Shown: positions 9,424 through 18,616 of the stretch, piece by piece
Position numbering within the stretch: the first letter of the stretch is position 1
Layout: every line of letters begins with the position of its first letter
Assembly: GCF_947331445.1 (NCBI RefSeq)
Contig: NZ_CAMZOG010000008.1
Coordinates: 28,944 to 92,943 of the forward strand
Length of the DNA: 64,000 nt
DNA from: Parendozoicomonas sp. Alg238-R29
GTDB taxonomy: Bacteria; Pseudomonadota; Gammaproteobacteria; Pseudomonadales; Endozoicomonadaceae
Direction: 5' to 3'
Translations under genes and position numbers: made by a program
The notes under the pieces: generated by a model
Databases searched by the model: none
What the model saw: only the letters and a program-made list of their open reading frames with translations
Told to the model about the DNA's origin: nothing

Positions 9424-10830
9424 TTACAGGGATTCAAGGAACTGAATCAAAGCCTTTCTGTCATTGGGTGCCATAGCCACAACTTTCCCTCTGGAAGATT
9501 GCGCTTCACCGCCATGCCAGAGCACAGCTTCAAGCAGCGTTCGTGCTCTGCCATCGTGAAGGAAAGTGGCCTCTTTACTTACAGTCTGCGCTAAGCCTAT
9601 TCCCCAGAGTGGAGGTGTGCGCCATTCCTGTCCATTAGCTAGAAATTCAGGACGATTATCAGCCAGTTCCTTTCCCATATCGTGAAGAAGAAGATCTGTA
9701 TAAGGCCAGATTTTCTGATCTGACAGTTGCCTGGTTACAGCCTGCTCAACTGTTTTATAAGACGGTGTATGACAAGCAGTACAACCCGTTTCAGCAAACA
9801 GTTGTTTGCCCTTCAGTACTTCCGGGTTATCAACAGTACGGCGGGCAGGAACAGCCAGATGCTGGGTATAAAAGGTCACATCATCAAGAATATTATCCGA
9901 CACTTCGAACTCACCGCCATCAAGAGCCTTTAAACATTTCTGTTGAGCTTCGGTGCAGTCGTCACGGAATAATGTGGAAGTAAGCCCCATATCACCAGCA
10001 AAAGCTCCGGCATTCTGTTGCCGCAAAGATGGCTGGCCTGCTTTCCAGCCAAAGCGGCCAAGTGCCTGCTTATTTATCTTCTGATCTTTTACCCAATTAG
10101 CCCGGCCAGATATTCCATCTTGATTGCTATCGTTTTCATCAACCTGGGCAAGGATGTCTTGCTCAGAAATTGCTTCGAGCAAACCAAGACCAATCATTGG
10201 AGGTGCGACACGGGGAGACATTTCCATATCTTGCGCAAACTCTCCGTAACCGGGGTTCACTATTCGGAAAACCGGCTTGCGCAATTCTGCAGTTTCACCT
10301 CCAGCAAGGGCGACTGTTTGCAACGTGTATTCAACAGTAATCTTACCTTCCGGGGTGATTCCAGGGTTAGCAAAATCCTGCAATTGCCCGCCATAAACCG
10401 AATCTGGCAAGCCACCTTCTTTACGAATCTTCTCCCAATCCGCTTCTGTTTGTGCAGGGCGACTTAATCGAATCAATAACGAAACAGCATTGGGAGAATC
10501 TGGCATAGGCGCATGGCCACGACCATCTTTGATGTGGCAGTTCTGACAACCATTGGTATTCATCAATGGTCCGAGACCATCTCTTGCGGTTGTCGTCGCC
10601 GGAGCAGTCACCCATGGAGCTTTGAAGAAGCTGTTGCCGACTTTGAAATCCAGCTGTTCGGAAAAGCCGAGATTGGCAGCAGGAAGCGAATAAGCATTGC
10701 GACTCTGGTCGTACACTGTTGTGCCGCCGCCAGATAAAGCTTCACCGGGCTCAGGACCTGACGGTACAGATGTATCACTACAGCCAGCCAGTGCAACCGC
10801 ACCAGCCAGCAAGATCACTTTTTTGTTCAT
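9424..10830 (-). CDS. Di-haem oxidoreductase (DUF1111), lipoprotein
   Basis: 468 residues, often annotated as thiol oxidoreductase. Lipobox ALAGC is near residue 17. Two c-type haem sites are visible: CQNCH at 95-99 and CTACH at 350-354, so two covalently bound haems in the periplasm are expected. The protein lies between two imelysins and 8 bp downstream of the first. This fits the conserved Fur-type cluster, in which it may handle redox chemistry of captured iron; that role is inferred, not shown. The fold of the C-terminal half resembles cytochrome c peroxidases. Confidence 0.9.
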   Translation of the reverse strand: MNKKVILLAGAVALAGCSDTSVPSGPEPGEALSGGGTTVYDQSRNAYSLPAANLGFSEQLDFKVGNSFFKAPWVTAPATTTARDGLGPLMNTNGCQNCHIKDGRGHAPMPDSPNAVSLLIRLSRPAQTEADWEKIRKEGGLPDSVYGGQLQDFANPGITPEGKITVEYTLQTVALAGGETAELRKPVFRIVNPGYGEFAQDMEMSPRVAPPMIGLGLLEAISEQDILAQVDENDSNQDGISGRANWVKDQKINKQALGRFGWKAGQPSLRQQNAGAFAGDMGLTSTLFRDDCTEAQQKCLKALDGGEFEVSDNILDDVTFYTQHLAVPARRTVDNPEVLKGKQLFAETGCTACHTPSYKTVEQAVTRQLSDQKIWPYTDLLLHDMGKELADNRPEFLANGQEWRTPPLWGIGLAQTVSKEATFLHDGRARTLLEAVLWHGGEAQSSRGKVVAMAPNDRKALIQFLESL

Positions 10831-10838
10831 GTGTTCTT

Positions 10839-12164
10839 TTAGTTAAAGGTATGATCAGCAGTATCCGGGCTCAGGTTACCAACACCTACAGCACGTGCCA
10901 GCTCTTCAATTCCAGAAGTTTCTGCAACCAGAGCACTGATGGCGTTTTTAACGATCATATTACCCTGTTCATTATCGGCAGCAATCATCTGGTCAAAGGC
11001 GACACCGTTATTGGCTGAGTCAACCATAGCCTGAAGTGCCTTTTCGCTGTTACCAAACAAGGCTTCAACTTTTAAAGCGGCTTCAGCATTCTGAGCGGCC
11101 AACATATCCTTCAGGGAAGGACCAGAAATCACTTCACCGGTAGATTGAGCAAAAGAGCCCGTGAACACATTCTGAATGCCTTTGGCATTGTAGTAATGGG
11201 AGTTATGAGTGTTATCACTGAAGCAGTCGTGTTCGTCTTCTGTAGAACCTGCTTCCAGAGCAACCTTCATACGCTCACCCGCCAGTTCACCAAGGGCAAG
11301 ACTACCCATACCGAACAGCATACGACGCAGAGCTTCTTTTTCTTCCAGTGCCGCGAACTCAGCACGATAGTTATCGGCAACACCTTCTTTCCACTGATCA
11401 ACCATGTAGGTCAGGTCGTTAATCAGCAAGTCTGCAGCAGTCAGCAGGTATTCCCCGCGACGCTCACAGTTACCGTTTGTGCATGCCTCACCTTTTGCAT
11501 AATCAGAAGCTGCACGCTGACCAGCACCAGGGTTAGTGCCATTCAAATCCTGCCCCCACAGCAAGAACTCAACAGCATGGTAACCAGTGGCAACATTAGC
11601 TTCGCTACCGGCCAGTTCATTCAGGCTGGCCAGCAAATCTGGAGTCAGTACATTCAGGTCAAGAGTTTCGCTACCCAGCTGCAAGGAGGAGCTAGCAATA
11701 ATGTTGGCTTTGGCACCTTCGTTGCCCAACTCACTGTCGTAGCTGCTGGAATCAACATAATCTATTAAACCTTCATCCAGCGGCCATGCATTCAACTGAC
11801 CTTCCCAATCATCTACAACTGGATTACCAAAACGGAAAACTTCACTCTGCTGATAAGGAACACGGGCAGCTAACCAGGCTTCTTTGGCAGCTTCCAGGTT
11901 TTCATCAGTGGGCGTTTCAACCAGAGTTTTCAGTGCAATACGCAGTGCTTCAGCCGTTTTCAGAGAGTCGGCAAAAGTCGCGTGGGCGATATCGGCATAA
12001 TGGTTAATAACAGAGGATGCAGCAACGGCAGAAGATGCCTGTGCAACGGTGGCTTCTGATGGTTGAGCTTGTTCAGTTGCAGCCTGTGTATCATCATCTT
12101 GACTACAGCCAGCAATAAAACCTGCAGCCGCAACAGCGATCAGCGTTTTGCGAAAGCCTCCCAT
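10839..12164 (-). CDS. Imelysin-family iron-regulated lipoprotein, first copy
   Basis: 441 residues, IrpA/ICMP-like imelysin. Lipobox FIAGC puts the lipidated Cys at residue 20. The motif GYHAVE at 194-199 is the intact family signature GxHxxE, expected to bind a metal. It is the first gene of the cluster, with a Fur box 57-79 bp upstream of its ATG, and the following gene starts 8 bp after its stop. By family knowledge it acts in periplasmic iron or haem-iron acquisition; proteolysis has not been shown for most members. Confidence 0.92.
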   Translation of the reverse strand: MGGFRKTLIAVAAAGFIAGCSQDDDTQAATEQAQPSEATVAQASSAVAASSVINHYADIAHATFADSLKTAEALRIALKTLVETPTDENLEAAKEAWLAARVPYQQSEVFRFGNPVVDDWEGQLNAWPLDEGLIDYVDSSSYDSELGNEGAKANIIASSSLQLGSETLDLNVLTPDLLASLNELAGSEANVATGYHAVEFLLWGQDLNGTNPGAGQRAASDYAKGEACTNGNCERRGEYLLTAADLLINDLTYMVDQWKEGVADNYRAEFAALEEKEALRRMLFGMGSLALGELAGERMKVALEAGSTEDEHDCFSDNTHNSHYYNAKGIQNVFTGSFAQSTGEVISGPSLKDMLAAQNAEAALKVEALFGNSEKALQAMVDSANNGVAFDQMIAADNEQGNMIVKNAISALVAETSGIEELARAVGVGNLSPDTADHTFN

Positions 12165-12220
12165 AAATCCCCCGAATAGAATGCAATTGTTGTGTAATGT
12201 TGTATTTAGATTCGAGGATT

Positions 12221-12243
12221 ATAATGAGAATGATTTTCATTAC
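12221..12243 (-). promoter_or_regulatory. Fur box upstream of the imelysin cluster
   Basis: The segment AATGAGAATGATTTTCATT is a close match to the 19-bp Fur consensus (GATAATGATAATCATTATC) and lies 57-79 bp before the first imelysin ATG, in AT-rich DNA. It predicts repression of all four downstream genes when iron is plentiful. Confidence 0.85.
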
Positions 12244-12290
12244 AATAAGTAGCAATCAATTGTCACACTTTTTGTAGGGTCTAAAAAGAA

Positions 12291-12315
12291 AAGGCTCTGC
12301 ACACTGCAGAGCCTT
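12291..12315 (-). terminator. Terminator of the alkaline phosphatase gene
   Basis: Perfect 10-bp stem (AAGGCTCTGC / GCAGAGCCTT) with a 5-nt loop. Reading on the minus strand it is followed by TTTTCTTTTT. It lies 25 bp after the phosphatase stop. Confidence 0.88.
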
Positions 12316-12339
12316 ATTGATTAGAGCAATCTCAGCTGG

Positions 12340-13872
12340 TTATCTCCACCAGCCCCACTGCCACTTACCATGGTTTTTTCTAGCTTTGGCGTAGTTCATA
12401 ACATGGTAGATATAGCTTTGCTCATGAGTCTTTCTGAACAGATGCGCACCAGGACCATCTGCATAGATAGCCACCTCTTCACCGGAATGAGTTTCTGACC
12501 CCATAGGGATCAGTGAAGGCTGACGGAAATCCAGAGCTTGCGTGTCCATACTGCTCAGGTCTACACGGCGCGGACCATCTACCCCCATAGTGCCAGGGCC
12601 ATTGGCATACCCCAGAGTTGTGTAAGGCATATCATCGGAGGCCAGAAGTGGTTGATCATCACCATTTTTGGCCAAGCCAAGAATAGGGTTACCTCGCTTG
12701 GGGTAGCCGGACATTGTCATTACATGACCATGGTCTGCAGTTACAATGATCAGCGTATCTTTGGATCTGGTTTTCTCCCGAGCTACTTTCACCGCATCAG
12801 ACAGGGCAATAGCATCACGCAGCGCACGTTGTGCATTGCCACCATGGTGAGCGTGGTCCACCCGGCCGGCTTCCACAGTCAGGAAAAAGCCTTTCCGATT
12901 CTTTTTCAGAATATCGATGGCCTTACCAGTCATCTTTGCCAGTGAAGGCTCACCGCCCGTATCATTCAAACGGTCAGCTTCATATTCCATATGAGAACGC
13001 TCAAACAAGCCAAGAAGGTGATCTGTGGTGTATGTATTCACGTTATCCAAATCTGCTTCGTTCCATACATAGGCAGAGTTTTTGCGATCTGCCCACTCGG
13101 CTGTCAGGTCACGACCATCTTCACGCTCACCAGTTTTTCCGGCATCTTCCGGATCATCCATTGTGTTAGGAATAAAGTTACGGCGACCACCACCCAAGGC
13201 AACTTCAATACCATCACCATAGGGGAAATCGATTAACTGACTGGCAATATCTGTACAACCACCCGCAAGAGCTTCTTCCGGCATTTTGCTGTCCACTTCC
13301 CAACCTCTCTCTGGAGAGTGCGCGTAAGCTGCGGCTGGCGTTGCATGGGTCAGGCGAGCCGTTGAAACAACACCTGTAGACATGCCAACTTGTTCTGCCT
13401 GCTCAAGAAAACTGGTCAGCTCGTTGCCAAACATGCTGCTGCAGTCACCACGTTCAGCATTCTGGTTCACACCAATAAAACCGATTTTGGTTTTTACCCC
13501 AGTCATCATGGCAGTCATAGTGCCAGCAGAATCCGGAACCTGAGAGTTGGTGTTATAGGTTTTTGCCAGCCCGAGATAAGGCATCTTTTCAAACTCGAGC
13601 AGGTTTTCTTCACCGTTACTACCATTAAGCTGACCCGCATAAATTCGGGCCGCCGTTACGGTAGAGATCCCCATACCATCCCCAACAAACAAGATGATGT
13701 TTTTCGCTTTTCGCAGACTGGGAATAGTTCTCAGCATATCCTGCAGGTCATCCTGACCTTGCTGATACCAGCCATTCGGAGTGTCTTCATAGGCTCGAAC
13801 AGACACAGAAGACGCGGATAAAATTGAACCGATTAGAGCACCTGTAAAGACAGGTAGAATTTTGTTTTTCAT
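12340..13872 (-). CDS. phoA: Alkaline phosphatase
   Basis: 510 residues, periplasmic or secreted phosphomonoesterase that releases phosphate from organic esters. A signal peptide ends near residue 27 (SVRA/YE). The first metal-binding aspartate is in FVGDGMG (Asp65). The phosphorylated serine is Ser115 in VPDSAGT. Other ligand motifs are EAGRVDHAHH and TADHGH, and a late ETHSGEE histidine. The C-terminus is aromatic (WQWGWWR), an unusual end. It has its own terminator and is flanked by a gene carrying a good Pho box, but no full Pho box was seen in its own upstream region. Confidence 0.93.
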   Translation of the reverse strand: MKNKILPVFTGALIGSILSASSVSVRAYEDTPNGWYQQGQDDLQDMLRTIPSLRKAKNIILFVGDGMGISTVTAARIYAGQLNGSNGEENLLEFEKMPYLGLAKTYNTNSQVPDSAGTMTAMMTGVKTKIGFIGVNQNAERGDCSSMFGNELTSFLEQAEQVGMSTGVVSTARLTHATPAAAYAHSPERGWEVDSKMPEEALAGGCTDIASQLIDFPYGDGIEVALGGGRRNFIPNTMDDPEDAGKTGEREDGRDLTAEWADRKNSAYVWNEADLDNVNTYTTDHLLGLFERSHMEYEADRLNDTGGEPSLAKMTGKAIDILKKNRKGFFLTVEAGRVDHAHHGGNAQRALRDAIALSDAVKVAREKTRSKDTLIIVTADHGHVMTMSGYPKRGNPILGLAKNGDDQPLLASDDMPYTTLGYANGPGTMGVDGPRRVDLSSMDTQALDFRQPSLIPMGSETHSGEEVAIYADGPGAHLFRKTHEQSYIYHVMNYAKARKNHGKWQWGWWR

Positions 13873-13976
13873 AACCTTCCCTGATAACAGTCGTTTTAAC
13901 CTGTTCAGATAATCGGCTACAAAAATGAACAGACTGTTTAAGGTAGATGAAAGTTTTGTGGCACTTAAAAGAAAAA

Positions 13977-14002
13977 CGACAGAAGCTGTTATTCTTCTGT
14001 CG
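13977..14002 (-). terminator. Terminator of the choice-of-anchor-I gene
   Basis: A 9-bp perfect stem (CGACAGAAG / CTTCTGTCG, 8-nt loop) flanked by A5 on one side and T5 on the other, so it can act in both directions. It lies 15 bp beyond the stop of the minus-strand gene. Confidence 0.88.
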
Positions 14003-14017
14003 CTTTTTACTCAAACG

Positions 14018-15739
14018 TTAATCGACTTCGTAAACAGTTGTTGTTCCAGACACTTCATGACCAACAATAAGCAGAGCTCTACCGGTTGGGCTTTCTGATG
14101 CATCAACAAATGCCATGCCTTCCGGAGACAAGTCTCCTGCATTTGCCGTATCTTTTTTCGCATCAATATTAAAGTCCCGGTTATTGATATAGCGGACATA
14201 CTCGGGCTGAGAAGGATTGCTTATATCGTACATAAAAATGCCGCCCGTCCGCTCCAGCCCAATGAAAGCGTAAGTTGTTCCGTCTACTTCTCCTACAGCT
14301 ACAGCTTCAGGCTCTGGGCCTTTATCATCACTGCGGCTGTCACCTTTGGTTTTCTCATCGTTATTGTTGAAGTTATCACCCAACAACTCTGAAGTTATGC
14401 GCTCAAAATCTGATCCGGAATCAAAAACCAGATTACCGCTCTCATCCCAGATTGAAAACGAGCGGGCACCATAGGAATACAACTCTTCGTAATCCCCATT
14501 ACCATTAAGATCGCCCATGGTTACAGTGACTTTTAAACGCCCAAGCTTTTTCTTGTCTGCTGCATCTTCAACATGAGGATGAGTTTCACTAATGGTCAGT
14601 TTGCCTACCCGCTTTTCTTCGGTAAAACCAAGGCAGCCATCTTCATCATCAAACTTTAAACCACCGGTGGCCAAACACTCAGATTCACCAGAAACCTTAT
14701 ACCAGTAATCTCTGGCATCACCTTCGTTCGCAGAGACTATGAAAGTTTTACCGTTCCGATCAAAAGAGGTAATTGTGTCTGGCTGGTACATACCATAAAC
14801 ACCAGACCATGGTTGAATATTTACAGCCTTGTCTTTATTGCTGGCATCAATAGGGGACTTCCCGTAATCCTTAAAGCCCAGAGGCTTGATAGCTTCGATC
14901 CTGGCTTCTTCAATATCCACAATAGCCAGCGCATTATTTTCCTGCAGGGAAACCCAGGCTTTGCGGGAATCTGATGACACGGTTATGTACTCAGGCTCGA
15001 GATCCTGAGCGACTGATGCATTTCGCCCAAATATGCGAACATCAGAAGACAGCTCAGAGGCGCGGCTGCCACCAACGTTAAAGTCGGTAAACCCAGCCGT
15101 TCTCACCGCAGTAGCTTTGTCTTCGACAATAGAAATGATGCTTACAGAGCCTTCTGGATCATTTTTATAGTCAGGGGATGGCTCGCCTTCGTTGGCAACC
15201 AAAGCAAAGCGACCATCCGGTGTAAAGGTCACCATATCTGGCAGTGAGCCAACAGTGACATAATCACTGAAGCGCGTATTGCCCTTCTCATCCAGCTTAT
15301 AGAACGCCACCACACCCGATGCCTGCTTGTTAGCATTTTCAACAGCAACGGCCAGCAGATTACCTTTTACAGATACACTGTTGGCAGCACCAAGTTTCAC
15401 GAAAGGAATATCTTTTTGTAGATCCAGAGAATTCTTTCTGGACATATTGGAATCGTGGAGAGAATTGGCAAGGGGAAGGCTTTGCAATCCGGAAGCATCA
15501 AGAATGTCTACAGTCCCGGAAGCAGAGTTCACAACAAAAACGGATTGGCTGCTGGCGTGCCAGGCAACAATTTCAGCCGCCCCTTTGTGATACTGCCCGG
15601 AAACATAACGGCCGATTGGCTTTAAATCTGCAGGAGAAGACTTTTCTGTAACCTTCTGATGTGCACTGCAACCTGCTACCAACAATGTAAGAGTCAGAGC
15701 ACTGCCGGTAACAAGTTTTTTCCCGAGCGGCTGTTTCAT
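14018..15739 (-). CDS. Choice-of-anchor I family lipoprotein (beta-propeller)
   Basis: 573 residues. A lipobox (LVAGC) gives a lipidated Cys at about residue 24. The body contains beta-propeller-like repeats (TFTPDGRFALVANEGEPSP, VSSDSRKAWVSLQENNALA) and acidic, Asn-rich calcium-type segments (NGDYEE), typical of the choice-of-anchor I family. Members are often annotated as alkaline phosphatase or phytase-like surface proteins, but an enzymatic activity is not established. A Pho box 51 bp before the ATG and the neighbouring phosphatase suggest induction by phosphate starvation. Confidence 0.8.
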   Translation of the reverse strand: MKQPLGKKLVTGSALTLTLLVAGCSAHQKVTEKSSPADLKPIGRYVSGQYHKGAAEIVAWHASSQSVFVVNSASGTVDILDASGLQSLPLANSLHDSNMSRKNSLDLQKDIPFVKLGAANSVSVKGNLLAVAVENANKQASGVVAFYKLDEKGNTRFSDYVTVGSLPDMVTFTPDGRFALVANEGEPSPDYKNDPEGSVSIISIVEDKATAVRTAGFTDFNVGGSRASELSSDVRIFGRNASVAQDLEPEYITVSSDSRKAWVSLQENNALAIVDIEEARIEAIKPLGFKDYGKSPIDASNKDKAVNIQPWSGVYGMYQPDTITSFDRNGKTFIVSANEGDARDYWYKVSGESECLATGGLKFDDEDGCLGFTEEKRVGKLTISETHPHVEDAADKKKLGRLKVTVTMGDLNGNGDYEELYSYGARSFSIWDESGNLVFDSGSDFERITSELLGDNFNNNDEKTKGDSRSDDKGPEPEAVAVGEVDGTTYAFIGLERTGGIFMYDISNPSQPEYVRYINNRDFNIDAKKDTANAGDLSPEGMAFVDASESPTGRALLIVGHEVSGTTTVYEVD

Positions 15740-15789
15740 AAGATTCCTGATAATTGTGATTGTGTCAGCAGCCTTTGTATAAAGATTTC

Positions 15790-15807
15790 ATGAATGTTTT
15801 ATGACAG
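15790..15807 (-). promoter_or_regulatory. Candidate Pho box
   Basis: On the minus strand the sequence reads CTGTCAT, then AAAA, then CATTCAT. The first half-site is perfect and the second matches 5 of 7, with the exact 7-4-7 spacing of PhoB sites. It lies 51 bp upstream of the choice-of-anchor I gene start. Confidence 0.65.
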
Positions 15808-15816
15808 GCAAAAAAA

Positions 15817-15846
15817 AGCCACCTGAACTTTGCAGTTCAGATGGCT
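15817..15846 (-). terminator. Terminator of the porin gene
   Basis: Inverted repeat AGCCACCTGAACT / AGTTCAGATGGCT with one mismatch. On the minus strand it is followed by T7. It lies about 65 bp past the porin stop. Confidence 0.9.
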
Positions 15847-15911
15847 ATTTTTGTTGTTATTTTTCAAAGCATTTCTTGGTTCTTATGTAACCCTCCCCTC
15901 TCTGGAGATGG

Positions 15912-17210
15912 TTAGAATACAGAAACAGAATACTTCAGGTACAGACGGTTGGAACGGTCACGGTTCTTCAGGTTGTCATCTGAATCAGTTTTGTTCACAC
16001 CATCAGCATTAGAGGTCACGTGCAGCCATGCTACAGACAGGCCTTCCAGCTGACCGTCGAACTTGTAGGAAACGTAGCTGCTGAATTCCTGACGACCAAA
16101 GTTGTCGTAGTTCTTAGCGTCTTTGCCTTCAGCGTACACCATGTCGATGTTCAGGCCAGACAGACCAAGATCAGCAAAGTTGTAACCTGCAGTTACGACG
16201 TAAGCTCTTTCACCTTCCTTGTTGTAGTCGGACCACTGGGACAGTGTAGTGTTGAAAGTGCCAGCATTACCTTGCTCTGAATCATCAGTTTCAAAGTCAC
16301 CATCGCTTACTTTGTTATAGCCAAAGCCAACGTAGGCATTGTCGAAATTCAGGGTAGCATTCGCGTTGTAGTAGCTGGACTCGTACTTGTCGTCAGTACC
16401 GTTGTACAGGTCGCCGTTGTCTTCAGCTTCACCGTAACGAACGTCAGTGTCCAGGGTCATGCCATTGCCAAGATCAAAGGTGTAAGCGGCCTTTACGAAG
16501 TTTTTGGCAAGATAATCTTTTGATTCCAGGCGCTCTGCTGTGAAGTCAATACCAGCAATAGTGTAGTTAGCGCCAAGAATGCGGATGTGATCAACCTTAT
16601 CTTGGCTGATGAGCGCATTGGTGTTCTCGTCACGCTTCGTGTTCACAGTGAGATCATTGGAGAATGAAGAATCTTCACGGCTACTGGCACCAGTAATTTG
16701 AGATGCATAAACAGTCAGATCTTTATAGGCTGCGGAAACATCAACACCATTAGAGCTTGCATTCAGAATACGAGAACCAGAGTTTCCATATAGTTCATAG
16801 CCACGCTTCTTAACACCAACTGTACCCTTTAGAGCAAGCTCACCAAAGTCGTACTTAGCTTTCAGATAAGCCTGCTGAAAACCAGAAATATCTGTAGCTT
16901 CACCATCGCTGTTCTTACCCAGGTTGGTGATGGAGGTATCATCTTTGGTTTTCAGATTATTAGCGAAGCCGGCCGTAACAACTACACCAACCATGTCGTT
17001 TACGTAGCCAGTATCGAAATCAGCTACAAGAGCTTGAACCCACTCATCACGGTAGTATTTCGGGCTGGAAGCATCATCTTTCTGCTTCCAGAAATAGTTC
17101 TTGTAGGTCAGTTTCAGGCTGGGATCAAAGGTAACAGCTTCCGCGGCTTGTGCAGATGCCGAAGCGGCGGCTGCTGTGGCCACAGCAATAGCGAGCGCTA
17201 ATTTTTTCAT
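15912..17210 (-). CDS. OprD-type outer-membrane porin
   Basis: 432 residues. A clear signal peptide ends at AQA/AEA near residue 23. The mature part begins with FDPSLKLTYKNYFWK and shows alternating beta strands with many Tyr, Asp and Asn. It ends in SVSVF, the terminal aromatic residue recognised by the BAM complex. This pattern fits the OprD family of substrate-specific channels for amino acids, peptides or organic acids. The substrate cannot be told from sequence. A strong terminator follows, and a LysR regulator is divergent upstream. Confidence 0.85.
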   Translation of the reverse strand: MKKLALAIAVATAAAASASAQAAEAVTFDPSLKLTYKNYFWKQKDDASSPKYYRDEWVQALVADFDTGYVNDMVGVVVTAGFANNLKTKDDTSITNLGKNSDGEATDISGFQQAYLKAKYDFGELALKGTVGVKKRGYELYGNSGSRILNASSNGVDVSAAYKDLTVYASQITGASSREDSSFSNDLTVNTKRDENTNALISQDKVDHIRILGANYTIAGIDFTAERLESKDYLAKNFVKAAYTFDLGNGMTLDTDVRYGEAEDNGDLYNGTDDKYESSYYNANATLNFDNAYVGFGYNKVSDGDFETDDSEQGNAGTFNTTLSQWSDYNKEGERAYVVTAGYNFADLGLSGLNIDMVYAEGKDAKNYDNFGRQEFSSYVSYKFDGQLEGLSVAWLHVTSNADGVNKTDSDDNLKNRDRSNRLYLKYSVSVF

Positions 17211-17606
17211 TGTTAGCTCCAGATGTGTGTAGTGTGTGCTGCACTTAAATCCGCACTAACAGCAGAAAATCAGGGGCACTGTTACTGCAGGGTCGGTGTG
17301 TAACGACCACAAATAAGCGCTGACTGATTATCGGAAGACATGAGCAACAGGGTCACGGGAATAATAACGATCACCCTATCGCTTTTTTTCATACTTCAGA
17401 GGGTTCTACCAATGTTGTTTTTAGGAAAGAATGTTTCGCCTCAAAATAGCGCGTTTACCTGATGATTTACGCTGGCAACACTCCTCAAAGCTACGCTTAA
17501 GTCGTATTTAAGAAAAGCAATCCTGTTTTCTACCGATTACTTAAGAAAAGCTTCCTCTATAACATATTTAGAAATTGTCAGCATTGCATAAAACAAGGTC
17601 CTAAAT
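17211..17606. other. Divergent porin-lysR intergenic region
   Basis: About 400 bp without a gene. The lysR half is AT-rich and carries repeated TTAAG elements (listed separately). No promoter pair was confidently recognised. Confidence 0.5.
17497..17551 (+). promoter_or_regulatory. Candidate regulator binding repeats before lysR
   Basis: TTAAGAAAAGC occurs twice, at 17508-17518 and 17541-17551, 33 bp apart (about three helical turns). A third TTAAG is at 17497. Direct repeats on one DNA face upstream of a LysR gene are typical of operator sites, but the bound protein is not known. Confidence 0.4.
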
Positions 17607-18593
17607 ATGTCGGCAGTCCAATTGCGCCAAAACCATATGGCCCAACTTTCAAGAATAAATCTTAACCTTCTGCCACATCTAAATGTTTTGCTGGAAACAG
17701 TGTCTGTTTCTGAGTCTGCCAGAGTGATGTGTGTGGCTCAGTCCACCATGAGTAAAATCCTTGCCCAGCTTCGTGACTTTTTTCACGACCCATTATTGGT
17801 AAGAAAAGGCAATCACTCTATTCTTACCGATAAAGCTCAGTCTCTGAAATCACCCATCAAAACGTTGATGGAAAGCATGAGCACACTCTTCGATAACCAG
17901 AACGAAGATCCCAGCACCAGTACCCGGACATTCCATATTGCACTGGGGCCGCAGATGATGGACATCATCATGCCGCCACTGGTCGCTGAACTGCACAAGA
18001 AAGCTCCCGGACTCAAACTGGACTGTCGCCCTGCCAGTAGTGCTGTTCAGGAAATGTTAACGGGAGGTGATCTGTGTCTTGCCATTTGTAATATGGAAGA
18101 TCAGATGCTGCCCGGTCTGAAATTCCACGACTTTGCTCCAGCTTCAGAGTTATCTCTAATCATGGATAAAGATCACCCTCTCGCAAAGAAGCACGTTATC
18201 TCCAAGTCGGATATGCTGAGCTATTCCTATGTACAGGTGCGCAGCGGCTTTAACAATAGAAAGGGAATTATTGATTATTTCCAGAAGCTGGGCCTGGATA
18301 GTGAAGCCCATTATTCTTTCCCCAGCATTAAGGCAATGCTGCTGGCATTGGAAAACACAGAGTTACTGGCGTTCTTCCCTAATAATTTGCAGCTGGATGT
18401 CACCAGCAATAATCTGGTAATGCGCCCCATACAGGAACCTTCACCAAACCTGAACTTTCGTATGGCCTGGCCGGAACATTGGCAGTACAACCGTCTTCAC
18501 CGCTGGTTCCGAGAGTTGGTCAGTGATGTGACCTGTCACTCCGCTAATGAGTATGCAAAAGCATCTCCCCTGCCAGCAAACTGTGGCTGCTAA
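17607..18593 (+). CDS. LysR family transcriptional regulator
   Basis: 328 residues. The N-terminal winged helix-turn-helix (NLNLLPHLNVLLETVSVSES, then AQSTMSKILAQLRDFFHDPL) is typical of the NodD/LysR branch. Residues from about 105 on form the periplasmic-binding-protein-like co-inducer domain. It is divergent from the OprD-type porin, so control of porin expression is plausible, and repeated TTAAG elements just upstream may be its own site. AAGG precedes the ATG by about 8 nt. The effector is unknown. Confidence 0.88.
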   Translation: MSAVQLRQNHMAQLSRINLNLLPHLNVLLETVSVSESARVMCVAQSTMSKILAQLRDFFHDPLLVRKGNHSILTDKAQSLKSPIKTLMESMSTLFDNQNEDPSTSTRTFHIALGPQMMDIIMPPLVAELHKKAPGLKLDCRPASSAVQEMLTGGDLCLAICNMEDQMLPGLKFHDFAPASELSLIMDKDHPLAKKHVISKSDMLSYSYVQVRSGFNNRKGIIDYFQKLGLDSEAHYSFPSIKAMLLALENTELLAFFPNNLQLDVTSNNLVMRPIQEPSPNLNFRMAWPEHWQYNRLHRWFRELVSDVTCHSANEYAKASPLPANCGC

Positions 18594-18616
18594 TACGCCT
18601 TCTTGGCAGCCAACGC

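Noticed and set aside
13873..13976. Pho box directly upstream of phoA
   Set aside because: Only isolated half-site matches (such as CTGTTCAT) occur; no second half at the right spacing.
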